A DNA stretch of 64,000 bases from Brevundimonas aveniformis DSM 17977. Its GTDB lineage: Bacteria > Pseudomonadota > Alphaproteobacteria > Caulobacterales > Caulobacteraceae. The stretch is from the NCBI RefSeq assembly GCF_000428765.1, contig NZ_AUAO01000003.1:62001-126000 (forward strand), written 5' to 3'. Of this stretch, positions 32,618-41,581 are shown in pieces; the stretch's first letter is position 1; every line of letters starts with the position of its first letter. Under the pieces are notes generated by a model. The model was not told where the DNA came from. It saw nothing but the letters and a program-made list of their open reading frames with translations, and ran no database searches. A program made the translations under genes and the position numbers.

Positions 32618-34024
32618 ATGGCGCAAGAATTCGACCTTATTGTCATCGGCTCGGGCCCCGGCGGGTATGTTGCCGCCATCCGGGCCAGCCAGCTGGGCCT
32701 GAAGGTGGCCATTGTCGAGCGGGAGGACCTGGGCGGCATCTGTCTGAACTGGGGCTGCATCCCGACCAAGGCGTTGCTGAAGTCGGGCGAGAAGTACGAA
32801 TCCTTGAGCCATCTGAAGGATTACGGCCTGGCGGCGACGGGGGCGTCGTTCGACTTTGACGCCATCATCCAGCGGTCGCGCGGCGTGGCCGCCACGATGA
32901 ACAAGGGCGTCACCTTCTTGATGAAGAAGAACAAGATCGAGGTGATCGAAGGCTCGGCCAAGCTCGAAAAAGGCGCGGCGGCGCCCAAGGTGGTCGTGGC
33001 GCTGAAAGACGGCGGCTCGCGCACGGTCGAGGCCAAGGCGGTGATGCTGGCGGTCGGCGCACGGGCGCGGGCCTTGCCGCAAATCGGGCTGGAGGCTGAC
33101 GGCGACAAGATCTGGGCCTACCGCGAGGCGCTGGCACCCAAGAGGCTGCCGAAGTCGTTCGTGGTCATCGGATCGGGCGCCATCGGGCTGGAGTTCGCCA
33201 GCTTCTACCGGGCGCTGGGGTCCGAGGTGACGGTGGTCGAAGCCGTGGACCGGATCATGCCGGTCGAGGACGAAGAGGTCTCCAAGGCCGCCCAGAAGGC
33301 GTTCGAGAAGCGCGGCATCAAGTTCCGGGTCGGGGCCAAGGTCACCAAGGTCAACAAGACGGCGTCGGGCGTGAAGGTCGACATCGAGGCCGGTGGCAAG
33401 CCTGAGAGCCTCGAGGCCGAGGTCTGTATCTCGGCGGTCGGGATCACGGCCAATACGGACGGGATCGGGCTGGAGGCGCTGGGCGTCACGATGGACCGTG
33501 GGCACATCGTCATCGACAGCCACTGTCAGACCAATGTGAAGGGCCTCTATGCCATCGGGGACTGCGCCGGCGCGCCCTGGCTGGCGCACAAGGCGAGCCA
33601 CGAAGGCATCCATGCGGCCGAGCACATCGCCGGCTACAAGAGCCCGAACGTGCATTCGCCGATCGCCGGCTGCACCTATACGACGCCGCAGGTGGCGTCG
33701 GTGGGCGTGACCGAACAGGCCGCCAAGGCCGACAAGCGCGAGATCAAGGTCGGCCGCTTCCCGTTCCGAGTGAACGGCAAGGCGGTGGCGGCGGGCGACA
33801 CCGACGGCTTCGTCAAGGTCATCTTCGACGCCAAGACCGGTGCCCTGATCGGCGCGCACATGATCGGCCACGAGGTCACCGAGATGATCCAGGGCTTTGT
33901 CACCGCCATCACCCTGGAAGCGACCGAGGAAGACATCCACGGCATCGTCTATCCGCACCCGACGATGTCGGAGGCCATGCACGAGGCGTCGCTGGATGCA
34001 TACGGGCGGGTGATCCACCTGTAG
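32618..34024 (+). CDS. lpdA: Dihydrolipoyl dehydrogenase (E3)
   Basis: Reoxidises dihydrolipoamide in 2-oxoacid dehydrogenase complexes, reducing NAD. The 468-residue flavoprotein has the FAD-binding IVIGSGPGGYVAAIRASQLG, redox-active GGICLNWGCIPTKALL (Cys pair about 43 and 48), NAD-binding VVIGSGAIGLEFASF, FAD region LYAIGDCAGAPWLAHKASHEG and the terminal His-Glu pair in YPHPTMSEAMHEA. Last gene of the pdh operon; its ribosome site (GGAG) sits directly after a palindromic repeat. Confidence 0.97.
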   Translation: MAQEFDLIVIGSGPGGYVAAIRASQLGLKVAIVEREDLGGICLNWGCIPTKALLKSGEKYESLSHLKDYGLAATGASFDFDAIIQRSRGVAATMNKGVTFLMKKNKIEVIEGSAKLEKGAAAPKVVVALKDGGSRTVEAKAVMLAVGARARALPQIGLEADGDKIWAYREALAPKRLPKSFVVIGSGAIGLEFASFYRALGSEVTVVEAVDRIMPVEDEEVSKAAQKAFEKRGIKFRVGAKVTKVNKTASGVKVDIEAGGKPESLEAEVCISAVGITANTDGIGLEALGVTMDRGHIVIDSHCQTNVKGLYAIGDCAGAPWLAHKASHEGIHAAEHIAGYKSPNVHSPIAGCTYTTPQVASVGVTEQAAKADKREIKVGRFPFRVNGKAVAAGDTDGFVKVIFDAKTGALIGAHMIGHEVTEMIQGFVTAITLEATEEDIHGIVYPHPTMSEAMHEASLDAYGRVIHL

Positions 34025-34034
34025 GAATTGCGCC

Positions 34035-34403
34035 ATGCTGATCGCCGTCGAGCCGCAGCTGTTTGTTCGGGACCTGGAAAAGGCGCTGGATCACTATCAG
34101 GAGGCGCTCGGGTTCGAGGTGGCGTTCCAGTACGGCGAGCCGGCCTTCTACGCTCAGGTGGCGCGGGACGGTGCGCGGATGAACCTGAGGCAGACGGACC
34201 AGCCGGCGTGGAGCGAGGCGCTCAAGGACGGTGACCCGGATCTGCTGTCCGCGACGATCACGACGGATGCGATCGATGCGTTGTTCGCGGAGTTTTCGGC
34301 GACGGGCGCGGTGTTTCATCGGCGCCTGCACACCGAGCCGTGGGGCGCGCGGACCTTTATCGTGCGGGATCCCGACGGCAATCTGATCTGTTTTGCCGGA
34401 TAG
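34035..34403 (+). CDS. VOC/glyoxalase-fold protein
   Basis: A 122-residue protein with one vicinal-oxygen-chelate domain (LFVRDLEKALDHYQEALGFEV, TFIVRDPDGNLICFAG). Such proteins are glyoxalases, bleomycin-resistance-like binders or dioxygenases; the substrate is not predictable. It follows lpdA by 10 bp and could be transcribed with it. GAATTG upstream is a weak ribosome site. Confidence 0.82.
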   Translation: MLIAVEPQLFVRDLEKALDHYQEALGFEVAFQYGEPAFYAQVARDGARMNLRQTDQPAWSEALKDGDPDLLSATITTDAIDALFAEFSATGAVFHRRLHTEPWGARTFIVRDPDGNLICFAG

Positions 34404-34416
34404 GGTCTGGGCGCGC

Positions 34417-35718
34417 TCAGTGCCCGAACAGCAGATTTTGCAGAGTGTAGAGGGTCAGGCCGGCCAGGCCGCCGATGATCATGCCGTTGAAGCGGATGAA
34501 CTGGAGGTCGCGGCCGACGTTGAGCTCGATGATCTGAACCAGCTGGCGCAGGTCCCAGCGATTGACCTGTTCGGCGATGAAGCCGGACACGCCGCTCTTC
34601 TGAGTCTCGATGAAGGCCGATAGGGCGATGACGAACCCCTGGTTCATGTCGGCGCGCACGCCGGGATCGGCGGCGAGGTGTCGCCCGACCTCCATGAACA
34701 TACTGGCCAGGTGCTTTCGGATCAGCGAGTCGTCGGCCTGAAGATCGGTTTCAAGGAACCCGCGCACGCTGTCCCACATATCGCCGGCCATCTGGCGGAC
34801 CTCGGGGCGGGCGAGAAGATCGCGCTTCATCTCCTCGGCCCGGCGGGCGTAGAGCTTCGATGAGCGCAGACGATGGGCAAGGCCGCGCAGGGCCTCGTCG
34901 AACTCCTGGCGGATCGGGTGATCGGGCTGGTCGCGGGCTTCGTCCAGCAGGGCGGCGGCGGCCCTGATGATCTTGTTGAGCAGATAGGCGTCGGCCTTGA
35001 ACAGGTTGAACAGGCTGGGCAGTTCGGCGCGGATGCGTTCGCGCATGGCTGCCAGCGCCGCCTCGTCTTCCAGGAAGCGACCAACGATGCGGGTCAGTTC
35101 GTCGAACAGGCGCTGATGGCGGTCGTCCTCCATGAAGGCGGTGAGGAGGCCGGCGGCGAGGGGGGCGACCTGGATCTTCTCGATTTCGGCCAGGATGCGT
35201 TGGGCGACGAAATCGCGGACGCCGGAGCGGTCGATGGCGTCCAGGGCCTGGGGCGTCAGCCGGGAAACGAACCGCGCCAGTCCCTCGGCGCGGCCACGTT
35301 CCGACAGCCAGTCGGCGATCTGGGCGGCGAAATCCATCTCGGCCAGCTTGGCCTGAACGGTCGCCTCATCGAGAAAATTTTGCTCGATGAACCGCCCAAG
35401 ATTCTCGGCAATGCGGCCCTGATTTTCCGGGATGATAGCCGTGTGCGGGATCGGCAGACCCAGGGGGCGCTTGAAAAGGGCGACCACCGCATACCAGTCC
35501 GCCAGTCCGCCGATGGTGGCGGCTTCGGCGGTGGCGGCGACATAGCCCAGCCACGGCCAGCGCGGCTGGAACGCCCGCGCCGTCAGAAACGTCGCCGTCG
35601 ACAGGACCAGAGCCCCGGTCGCCAGCGCCTTGGTGCGGTTGAGCGCACGCAGGCGATCCTGATCGACCGGACTGAGCGGTGGCGGCGGCGCGGGCGGGGC
35701 AGGGATGCGTTCGACCAT
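34417..35718 (-). CDS. DUF445 family membrane protein
   Basis: A 433-residue protein from this start with two membrane segments near the N-terminus (about 30-55, then a short one near 65-85, GLADWYAVVALFKRPLGLPIPHT) and one near the C-terminus (MIIGGLAGLTLYTLQNLLFG). The conserved block ADWYAVVALFKRPLG marks DUF445, an uncharacterised membrane family. A longer start at 35805 is open; I prefer 35718 because AAGG is placed 8 bases upstream and it leaves 113 bp for promoters between it and the divergent SDR gene. Confidence 0.82.
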   Translation of the reverse strand: MVERIPAPPAPPPPLSPVDQDRLRALNRTKALATGALVLSTATFLTARAFQPRWPWLGYVAATAEAATIGGLADWYAVVALFKRPLGLPIPHTAIIPENQGRIAENLGRFIEQNFLDEATVQAKLAEMDFAAQIADWLSERGRAEGLARFVSRLTPQALDAIDRSGVRDFVAQRILAEIEKIQVAPLAAGLLTAFMEDDRHQRLFDELTRIVGRFLEDEAALAAMRERIRAELPSLFNLFKADAYLLNKIIRAAAALLDEARDQPDHPIRQEFDEALRGLAHRLRSSKLYARRAEEMKRDLLARPEVRQMAGDMWDSVRGFLETDLQADDSLIRKHLASMFMEVGRHLAADPGVRADMNQGFVIALSAFIETQKSGVSGFIAEQVNRWDLRQLVQIIELNVGRDLQFIRFNGMIIGGLAGLTLYTLQNLLFGH

Positions 35719-35831
35719 GGCGTCGGCCTTAGCCTCAACCGATCTGGTCGCTGCGTCCAGAGGGCTGTTGGCGAGGGACGTTGACCTGTCGGCGGCTGTC
35801 GGCATTGGTGAGATCGGTTAGCGAGGGTGCG

Positions 35832-36605
35832 ATGAGCAGGACCATTCTGATCACGGGAGCCGGCTCCGGCTTTGGGCGCGGCGTGTCGTTCGAACTGGCG
35901 CGGCGGGGGCACAGGGTGATCGCCGGGTGTCAGATCTGGCCGCAGGTGACGGAGCTGAGGCAGGCGTTGAAGGCCGAGGGCTTGAGCGCCGAGGTCATCA
36001 AGCTGGATGTGCTGAACGAGATCGACCGGAACAAGGCGCTCGGGTTGGACATCGACGTCCTATTCAACAACGCCGGGATCATGGAATCCGGGCCGATGGT
36101 CGAGATCCCGATGTCGGTGTTCCGGTCCGTGTTCGAAACCAATGTGTTCGCGGCCCTGGAGCTGGCGCAAGGGTTCGGGAAGGCGATGGTCAAGCGCGGG
36201 GCCGGGCGGATCGTCTGGACGTCGTCGGTGGCCGGCCTGGTCAAGGTGCCGTTTGACGGAGCCTATGCGGCGTCCAAACACGCGGTCGAAGGCATCTGTT
36301 CGGCCCTGCGCGAGGAACTGGCTCCGTATGGCGTCCAGGTGGTGACGATCAATCCGGGAGCCTATCGAACCGGCTTCAATGACACCGGCATGGAAGCCAT
36401 GGATCAGTGGTGGGCGCAGGGCGAGCGCGTCGTCGACCACTGGCCGGTGCGCGAGCTGAACCGCCAGCATGATCCCGTCGAGATGGTAGCCACCATGGTT
36501 GAGGTGATTGAGGCAGAGCACCCGGCCTATCGCACGGTTCGACCGGCTGTGGCCGAGGAGATGGTGCGTCGGGAACAGGCCGAGGTCTGGGACCTGAAGG
36601 TCTGA
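35832..36605 (+). CDS. Short-chain dehydrogenase/reductase
   Basis: A 257-residue SDR with the NAD(P)-binding TGAGSGFGRG, NNAG (LFNNAGIMES), the active Ser-Tyr-Lys set (SSVAGLVKVPFDGAYAASKH) and NPGAYRTGF. The cofactor and substrate cannot be read. GAGGG upstream of the ATG. Divergent from DUF445; wrbA follows 92 bp later on the same strand. Confidence 0.9.
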   Translation: MSRTILITGAGSGFGRGVSFELARRGHRVIAGCQIWPQVTELRQALKAEGLSAEVIKLDVLNEIDRNKALGLDIDVLFNNAGIMESGPMVEIPMSVFRSVFETNVFAALELAQGFGKAMVKRGAGRIVWTSSVAGLVKVPFDGAYAASKHAVEGICSALREELAPYGVQVVTINPGAYRTGFNDTGMEAMDQWWAQGERVVDHWPVRELNRQHDPVEMVATMVEVIEAEHPAYRTVRPAVAEEMVRREQAEVWDLKV

Positions 36606-36630
36606 TCGCGAGATTGTGTTTGGCGGCCTC

Positions 36631-36680
36631 TTGAAGTGCGAAGAGAGCACGCCATATCCGGCACATCATTAGTTACTAAT
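36631..36680 (+). promoter_or_regulatory. wrbA promoter with palindromic operator
   Basis: TTGAAG (36631-36636), 16-base spacer, CATATC (36653-36658), then the perfect palindrome ATTAGT-t-ACTAAT (36668-36680) at about +1 to +15. The placement is that of a repressor operator. HxlR- or MarR-type quinone sensors bind similar sites, but the regulator is unknown. Confidence 0.5.
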
Positions 36681-36697
36681 CATCGAAGGGACGGCGT

Positions 36698-37300
36698 ATG
36701 ACCAAGGTTCTGGTTCTCTATCACTCCACCTACGGGCACATTGAAGCGATGGCTGAAGCCGTCGCGGAGGGCGCGCGGTCGGTGGATGGCGTGCAGGTCG
36801 ACATCAAGCGGGTTCCTGAGCTGGTGCCGGATGAGGTGGCGAAGGCCAGCGGCTACAAGCTGGATCAGGCGGCACCCGTGGCAACGGTGGCGGACCTGGA
36901 AGGCTATGATGCCCTGATCATCGGGGCGGGCACGCGCTATGGCACGGCCGCCAGCCAGATGCGGAACTTCCTGGACCAGACGGGGCCTCTGTGGATGAAG
37001 GGCGCGTTCGTGGGCAAGGTCGGCGCGGCCTTTACCTCGACGGCGACCCAGCATGGGGGTCAGGAAACCACCCTGATGGGCTTGATTCAGACGTTGCTGC
37101 ATCATGGGATGCTGGTGGCGGGTCTGCCCTATGCGTGGCAGGGCCAGATGCGGATCGACGAGGTCACCGGCGGCAGTCCGTATGGCGCAACCACCATTAC
37201 CGGTGGGGACGGCAAGCGGATGCCGAGCGCCAACGAGTTGGAAGGCGCGCGCTGGCAGGGGCGGTATGTGGCCGAGACGGCGAACAAGTTGAAGGCCTGA
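36698..37300 (+). CDS. wrbA: NAD(P)H:quinone oxidoreductase WrbA
   Basis: A 200-residue flavodoxin-like FMN enzyme that reduces quinones by two electrons. It shows [23 protein letters not shown] at the start, the FMN-loop [19 protein letters not shown] and [27 protein letters not shown], typical of WrbA. AAGGGACGG precedes the ATG. An operator-like palindrome lies 18 bp upstream. The extradiol dioxygenase starts 5 bp after its stop. Confidence 0.95.
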   Translation: MTKVLVLYHSTYGHIEAMAEAVAEGARSVDGVQVDIKRVPELVPDEVAKASGYKLDQAAPVATVADLEGYDALIIGAGTRYGTAASQMRNFLDQTGPLWMKGAFVGKVGAAFTSTATQHGGQETTLMGLIQTLLHHGMLVAGLPYAWQGQMRIDEVTGGSPYGATTITGGDGKRMPSANELEGARWQGRYVAETANKLKA

Positions 37301-37304
37301 CCGC

Positions 37305-38060
37305 ATGACCCAACCCGCGGTCTTCTTTGGACACGGCTCGCCGATGAATGCGCTGGGCGGGCCGTTTGCGGACACTTGGCGCAGGGTGGGCGAGGGGCTG
37401 GGTCAGCCGAAAGGTATGGTCATGGTCTCGGCCCACTGGGAAACCGAGGGGCTGGGCGTGACCGGACAGGCGCGGCCGGAGACGATCCACGACTTTGGCG
37501 GCTTTCCGCAGGCTCTGTTCGATATGCAGTACCCGGCACCGGGTTCGCCGGAGCTGGCGGCGCGGGTTAATCAGTTGACCGGCGCGGTGGTGACGGACCA
37601 GTGGGGTCTGGACCACGGGACCTGGTCGGTGCTGGCCCATGTGTGGCCCGACGCCGATGTGCCGGTGGTGCAGCTGTCGCTGGATCGGCGGCTGGATGCG
37701 CGCGGGCACTATGAGCTGGGGCGCAAACTGGCGCCGCTGCGCGACGAGGGGATCGTGATTGCCGCGTCGGGCGACTGGGTTCACAACCTGAGAGCCTGGA
37801 AGCGGCAGGGCGGTGACGCCTATCCTTGGGCCATTGCATTCAACGAAGCGGTCAAGGCGGCGTTTGCGGCCGGCGACCACGAGGCGCTGATCGACTGGGT
37901 GCATCTGGCCGAGGAGGCGCAACTGAGCGTGCCGACCGACGAGCACTATCTGCCCTTGCTCTATGTGGCGGCCCAGCAGAGGCCGGGCGAACCGGCCGCC
38001 TTTTTCAATGACGTCATTGAAGGTGGGTCGATTTCGATGACCGGCGTCAGGATTGGATAG
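37305..38060 (+). CDS. Class III extradiol dioxygenase (4,5-DOPA dioxygenase/YgiD-like)
   Basis: A 251-residue protein with the metal ligands in FFGHGSPMNAL, VSAHWET and HDFGGFP and the catalytic His in NLRAWKRQG preceded by SGDWVHN, as in the LigB/YgiD family. Substrate not predictable. Coupling with wrbA (5 bp) suggests a shared operon for quinone or aromatic stress. Confidence 0.87.
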   Translation: MTQPAVFFGHGSPMNALGGPFADTWRRVGEGLGQPKGMVMVSAHWETEGLGVTGQARPETIHDFGGFPQALFDMQYPAPGSPELAARVNQLTGAVVTDQWGLDHGTWSVLAHVWPDADVPVVQLSLDRRLDARGHYELGRKLAPLRDEGIVIAASGDWVHNLRAWKRQGGDAYPWAIAFNEAVKAAFAAGDHEALIDWVHLAEEAQLSVPTDEHYLPLLYVAAQQRPGEPAAFFNDVIEGGSISMTGVRIG

Positions 38061-38141
38061 GTTGGAAACGACCGATTCCGCATGACGCCGGGCTTTCGGC
38101 TCCCTACTATCAGGGTGGAAGAAAGCTGACGGGAGGCTGGC

Positions 38142-38717
38142 ATGCTCACGATCCTCATCATTGTTGTCGTCATTGTTGCGCTGGTGCTGATTTTCGGTGT
38201 CGGGGCCTACAACCGTCTGGTCGGTCTGGACCAGCGCGCCGACCAGGCGTTCGCGGACATCGACGTGCAGCTGAAACAACGTCAGGACCTGATCCCCAAT
38301 CTGGTCGAGACGGTGAAGGGCTATGCCAGTCACGAGAAGGGCACCCTGGAAGCCGTGATCCAGGCCCGCAACGCCGCGACCCAGGCCTCCAGCGTCAATG
38401 ACAAGGTGCAGGCCGAGAATGTGTTGTCGGCGTCGCTGGGCCGGCTTTTCGCCCTGGCCGAGGCCTATCCTGACCTGAAGGCCAACACCAACTTCCAGCA
38501 ACTGCAGACCGAGCTGTCGGACATTGAAAACAAGCTGGCCGCCGCCCGCCGGTTCTTCAACAATGCGGTGCAGGAGTTCAACGCGGTGCGTCGCCAGTTT
38601 CCGACCATCCTGTTCGCCGGAATGGTGGGCTATGGCGCGGACAAGGCCTTCTTCGATGTGGGCGACGAAGCGCGTGCGGCCATGAACGAGGCCCCGCCGC
38701 AGGTCAGCTTCAGCTAA
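38142..38717 (+). CDS. lemA: LemA family protein
   Basis: A 191-residue inner membrane protein with an N-terminal membrane segment (about 3-22) and a helical periplasmic or cytoplasmic body containing the LemA blocks YNRLVGLDQRADQAFADIDVQLKQRQDLIPNLVETVKGYA and FPTILFAGMVGY. Paired with an M48 protease, as in many bacteria, where the two are proposed to act in envelope quality control. ACGGGAGGC precedes the ATG. Confidence 0.95.
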   Translation: MLTILIIVVVIVALVLIFGVGAYNRLVGLDQRADQAFADIDVQLKQRQDLIPNLVETVKGYASHEKGTLEAVIQARNAATQASSVNDKVQAENVLSASLGRLFALAEAYPDLKANTNFQQLQTELSDIENKLAAARRFFNNAVQEFNAVRRQFPTILFAGMVGYGADKAFFDVGDEARAAMNEAPPQVSFS

Positions 38718-38727
38718 GGGCCGGACC

Positions 38728-39750
38728 GTGGCCGCTGTCGGCCTTCAGACCCATATCTGGGCGAACAATACCCGCTCCATCGTGCTGATGGCGTTGTTCC
38801 CGGTCCTGTTGGTCGGGATCATCTACGCCGCCCAGCTGGTGATGATGGGCTATGGCTATCTGCCCTCGACCGAGAGCTTTGAGGGGGATCTGGCCTATTC
38901 GGCCCGGATGCTGATCGGGTCGATGCCTCTGGCGTTCGCCGGTGCGGGCCTGTGGTTCGTCATCGCCTATTTTTCGAACCAGGCCATCATCGACATGGCG
39001 ACCGGCGCGCGCGTTGTGGACCGGCAGTCGAACCCCGAGATCTACAATCTGCTCGAGAACCTGGCGATCTCGCGCGGGATGAAGACGCCGACGCTGAGAC
39101 TGATCGAGCGGCCCGAGCTGAACGCTTTCGCGACGGGTCTGCATGAGGGGCAATATTCCATCACCGTTACGCGCGGCCTGGTTCAGGCTCTGGACCGGGA
39201 TGAGCTGGAAGCGGTGCTGGCGCATGAGCTTACGCACGTCATCAACAAGGACGTGCGCACGATGATCATTGCTACGGTCTTTGCCGGCATCATCAGCCTG
39301 ATCGCCGAAATGATGTTCCGCTCGATGCGTTTTATGACCTTGGGGGGTAATCGGCGTGGCAACTCCGGGGGGGCGGCCCTGGCGGTGATCCTGATCGGGT
39401 TCGGGATTGCGGCGATCGGCTGGATCCTGTCGATCGTGATCCGCATGTCCTTGTCGCGGCGCCGGGAGTTTATTGCCGATGCCGGTTCAGTGGAGCTGAC
39501 CAAGAACCCGGACGCCATGATTTCAGCTCTGCAGAAGGTGTCAGGACGGGCCGATCTGCAAGCCCCGGACGAGGTGGCCGGGATGTTCCTGGAGCATCAC
39601 GAAACCGGCTTCCTGGGCCTGTTTGCCACCCATCCGCCGATCGAAAAGCGGATTGAGGCCCTGATCAGATATGCCGGAGGTATCGATCATCTGGCCGAAC
39701 GCCAGAAGCAGCATCTACCAGGCGGCACCGCCGTTCCGCCGACGGCTTAG
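38728..39750 (+). CDS. M48 family membrane metalloprotease (HtpX-like)
   Basis: A 340-residue protein with membrane segments (about 10-33, 58-80, 178-197, 210-232) and the zinc motif LAHELTHVINKD with its Glu in the downstream EFIADAGSVELT. It starts at a GTG 10 bp after lemA. Two periplasm/cytoplasm loops lie between. It probably degrades damaged membrane proteins. Its stop overlaps the convergent lipoprotein gene by 4 bp. Confidence 0.92.
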   Translation: MAAVGLQTHIWANNTRSIVLMALFPVLLVGIIYAAQLVMMGYGYLPSTESFEGDLAYSARMLIGSMPLAFAGAGLWFVIAYFSNQAIIDMATGARVVDRQSNPEIYNLLENLAISRGMKTPTLRLIERPELNAFATGLHEGQYSITVTRGLVQALDRDELEAVLAHELTHVINKDVRTMIIATVFAGIISLIAEMMFRSMRFMTLGGNRRGNSGGAALAVILIGFGIAAIGWILSIVIRMSLSRRREFIADAGSVELTKNPDAMISALQKVSGRADLQAPDEVAGMFLEHHETGFLGLFATHPPIEKRIEALIRYAGGIDHLAERQKQHLPGGTAVPPTA

Positions 39751-40508
39751 GGCAGGCCGCCCACATTCAGGGTCACAAGCTCCCGGGCTTCATCGGCGAT
39801 AGTGTCTTCATCACCGTCCTTGGACTGGAAGATGGCCACGATAATCGGGCCGGCACCCGGACCGCGGGCCTCATAGCCGACCGTCCGCCAGCCCTCATCG
39901 GACGCAACATCGTCGGTGAGAATATAGGTCGCACGAACCTCGCCACCCCGTCCGCGGGTCCGCACCTCGGCCGCGCCTTCATTGGCACTGACAGAGACGA
40001 CGTCGCCGTCGGTGGGCTCTGACGGCGCGTCCGCGCGAATTCGAATGCCGCCGATCTCAATTGAAGCGCGATCGCCACCCTGGTCGATGCGGACGCCGGG
40101 CAGGCGAACGCGTGCATTCTCGCCGTCCGACTGAACGCTGACAGCGGCCCCATCGTTGCCTGCCGCCGCCCGAGCCGGGGTGTCGGGCATCAGCGTCTGG
40201 GCCTCGGCCTCAAAGGGGGCCAGAACGTCCTCTGGCGATTGCCCCGGAGGCACGCTGAGAAGTTGCAGGGTCACCCGGCCGCCACGCGGGCCTGAATAGC
40301 CGCAGGACAGGCCATCCGCCGAGGTTTCAACCCGCGTCAGGGAGCCGTGATGGTCCGGGCAGTTCAGCGCCGAGATGGCTCTGAGCGGCGAGCCTTCCTC
40401 TGTCGTGTGCTCGCGCTGGGTGATGCGGACCCCATCGCCGCCGCATCCGGGCAAGGCGATGACGGCCAGGCCAACGCAAAGGATCAGTCGGGTGTGAGGG
40501 AGGTTCAT
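39747..40508 (-). CDS. Predicted lipoprotein, function unknown
   Basis: A 253-residue lipoprotein (MNLPHTRLILCVGLAVIALPGC, lipobox LPGC). The body is a beta-rich repeat-like array in which segments such as NARVRLPGVRIDQGGDRASIEIGGIRIRAD alternate short hydrophobic strands and Gly, suggesting a secreted beta-structured domain. Cys pairs are few (NCPDHHG, LSCGYSG). Not recognised. It lies in the same direction as and downstream of the MoxR gene, 64 bp away. Confidence 0.75.
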   Translation of the reverse strand: MNLPHTRLILCVGLAVIALPGCGGDGVRITQREHTTEEGSPLRAISALNCPDHHGSLTRVETSADGLSCGYSGPRGGRVTLQLLSVPPGQSPEDVLAPFEAEAQTLMPDTPARAAAGNDGAAVSVQSDGENARVRLPGVRIDQGGDRASIEIGGIRIRADAPSEPTDGDVVSVSANEGAAEVRTRGRGGEVRATYILTDDVASDEGWRTVGYEARGPGAGPIIVAIFQSKDGDEDTIADEARELVTLNVGGLP

Positions 40509-40572
40509 GGCTGGACGATGCGCCTCGTGCCGCGGGGTGCCTAGTGAAATCGCTGTTAGACGGACGAGGGGC

Positions 40573-41433
40573 CTATTGGCCCGGGCGATTGCCGTCGCGG
40601 CGCGTCAGGAAGGCCAGACGTTCAAACAGGTGAACATCCTGTTCGGTCTTGAGCAGCGCCCCATGCAGCGGTGGGATCAGCTTGTTGGGATTGCGCTCAC
40701 GCAGCGTCTCGACATCGATCTCTTCGACAAGCAGCAATTTCAGCCAGTCGAGCAGCTCGGAGGTCGACGGCTTTTTCTTGAGGCCGGGCGTCTCGCGCAG
40801 CTCGTAGAAGACCTTGAGCGCCTCTGCGACCAGCCGGTTCTGGATGCCGGGATAGTGGGCCTCGACGATCTGGGCCATGGTGTCGGGGTCCGGGAAACGA
40901 ATGTAGTGGAAGAAGCAACGACGCAGAAAGGCGTCGGGCAGCTCCTTTTCGTTGTTGGAGGTGATGACCACGATCGGGCGCACCGCAGCTCGGATCGTCT
41001 GATCCGTCTCGTGGACGTAGAACTCCATGCGGTCGAGTTCCTGAAGCAGGTCATTGGGGAATTCGATGTCGGCCTTGTCGATTTCATCGATCAACAGGAC
41101 GGGGCGCACCGGCGCATCGAACGCCTCCCACAGTTTGCCCTTCTTGATGTAGTTGGCGATGTCGGCGACGCGCGGGTCGCCCAGCTGACTGTCGCGCAAG
41201 CGAGTGACGGCATCGTATTCATAGAGGCCCTGATGCGCCTTGGTCGTGGACTTGATGTGCCAGGTGATCAGCGGCGCGTCGAACGCCCGGGCGATCTCAT
41301 AGGCCAGAACCGTCTTGCCCGTACCGGGCTCGCCCTTGATCAGCAGTGGACGCTCAAGCGCCACGGCGGCGTCGACGGCGATCCTCAGGTCATCTGTGGC
41401 GATATAGGCGTCAGTTCCCTGAAATCTGGACAT
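40573..41433 (-). CDS. MoxR-family AAA+ ATPase
   Basis: A 286-residue ATPase with Walker A KGEPGTGKTVLAYE, Walker B PVLLIDEIDKAD, sensor ITSNNEKELPDAFLRR, and a C-terminal helical lid. MoxR proteins act as chaperones for metal-enzyme or von Willebrand-domain partners, but no VWA-domain gene is next to it here. Divergent from the NlpD-like gene across 148 bp. Confidence 0.88.
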   Translation of the reverse strand: MSRFQGTDAYIATDDLRIAVDAAVALERPLLIKGEPGTGKTVLAYEIARAFDAPLITWHIKSTTKAHQGLYEYDAVTRLRDSQLGDPRVADIANYIKKGKLWEAFDAPVRPVLLIDEIDKADIEFPNDLLQELDRMEFYVHETDQTIRAAVRPIVVITSNNEKELPDAFLRRCFFHYIRFPDPDTMAQIVEAHYPGIQNRLVAEALKVFYELRETPGLKKKPSTSELLDWLKLLLVEEIDVETLRERNPNKLIPPLHGALLKTEQDVHLFERLAFLTRRDGNRPGQ

Positions 41434-41581
41434 CTCGGCTCCGGCGTCGGCTGTGTGTGAACGCCGTAAACCAGCACCCCGAGCGGGGGAAGCGACAATC
41501 CGACACGGATTTCATTAACCTTGCCGCCATACTTCCGCGCGTGAATTCAGGCGAAGCGTGGTGAGATCAGGAGCAGGCGAA

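Noticed and set aside
32480..34036. Minus-strand open frame (518 codons) opposite lpdA
   Set aside because: Same GC-frame shadow; lpdA motifs on the plus strand are unambiguous.
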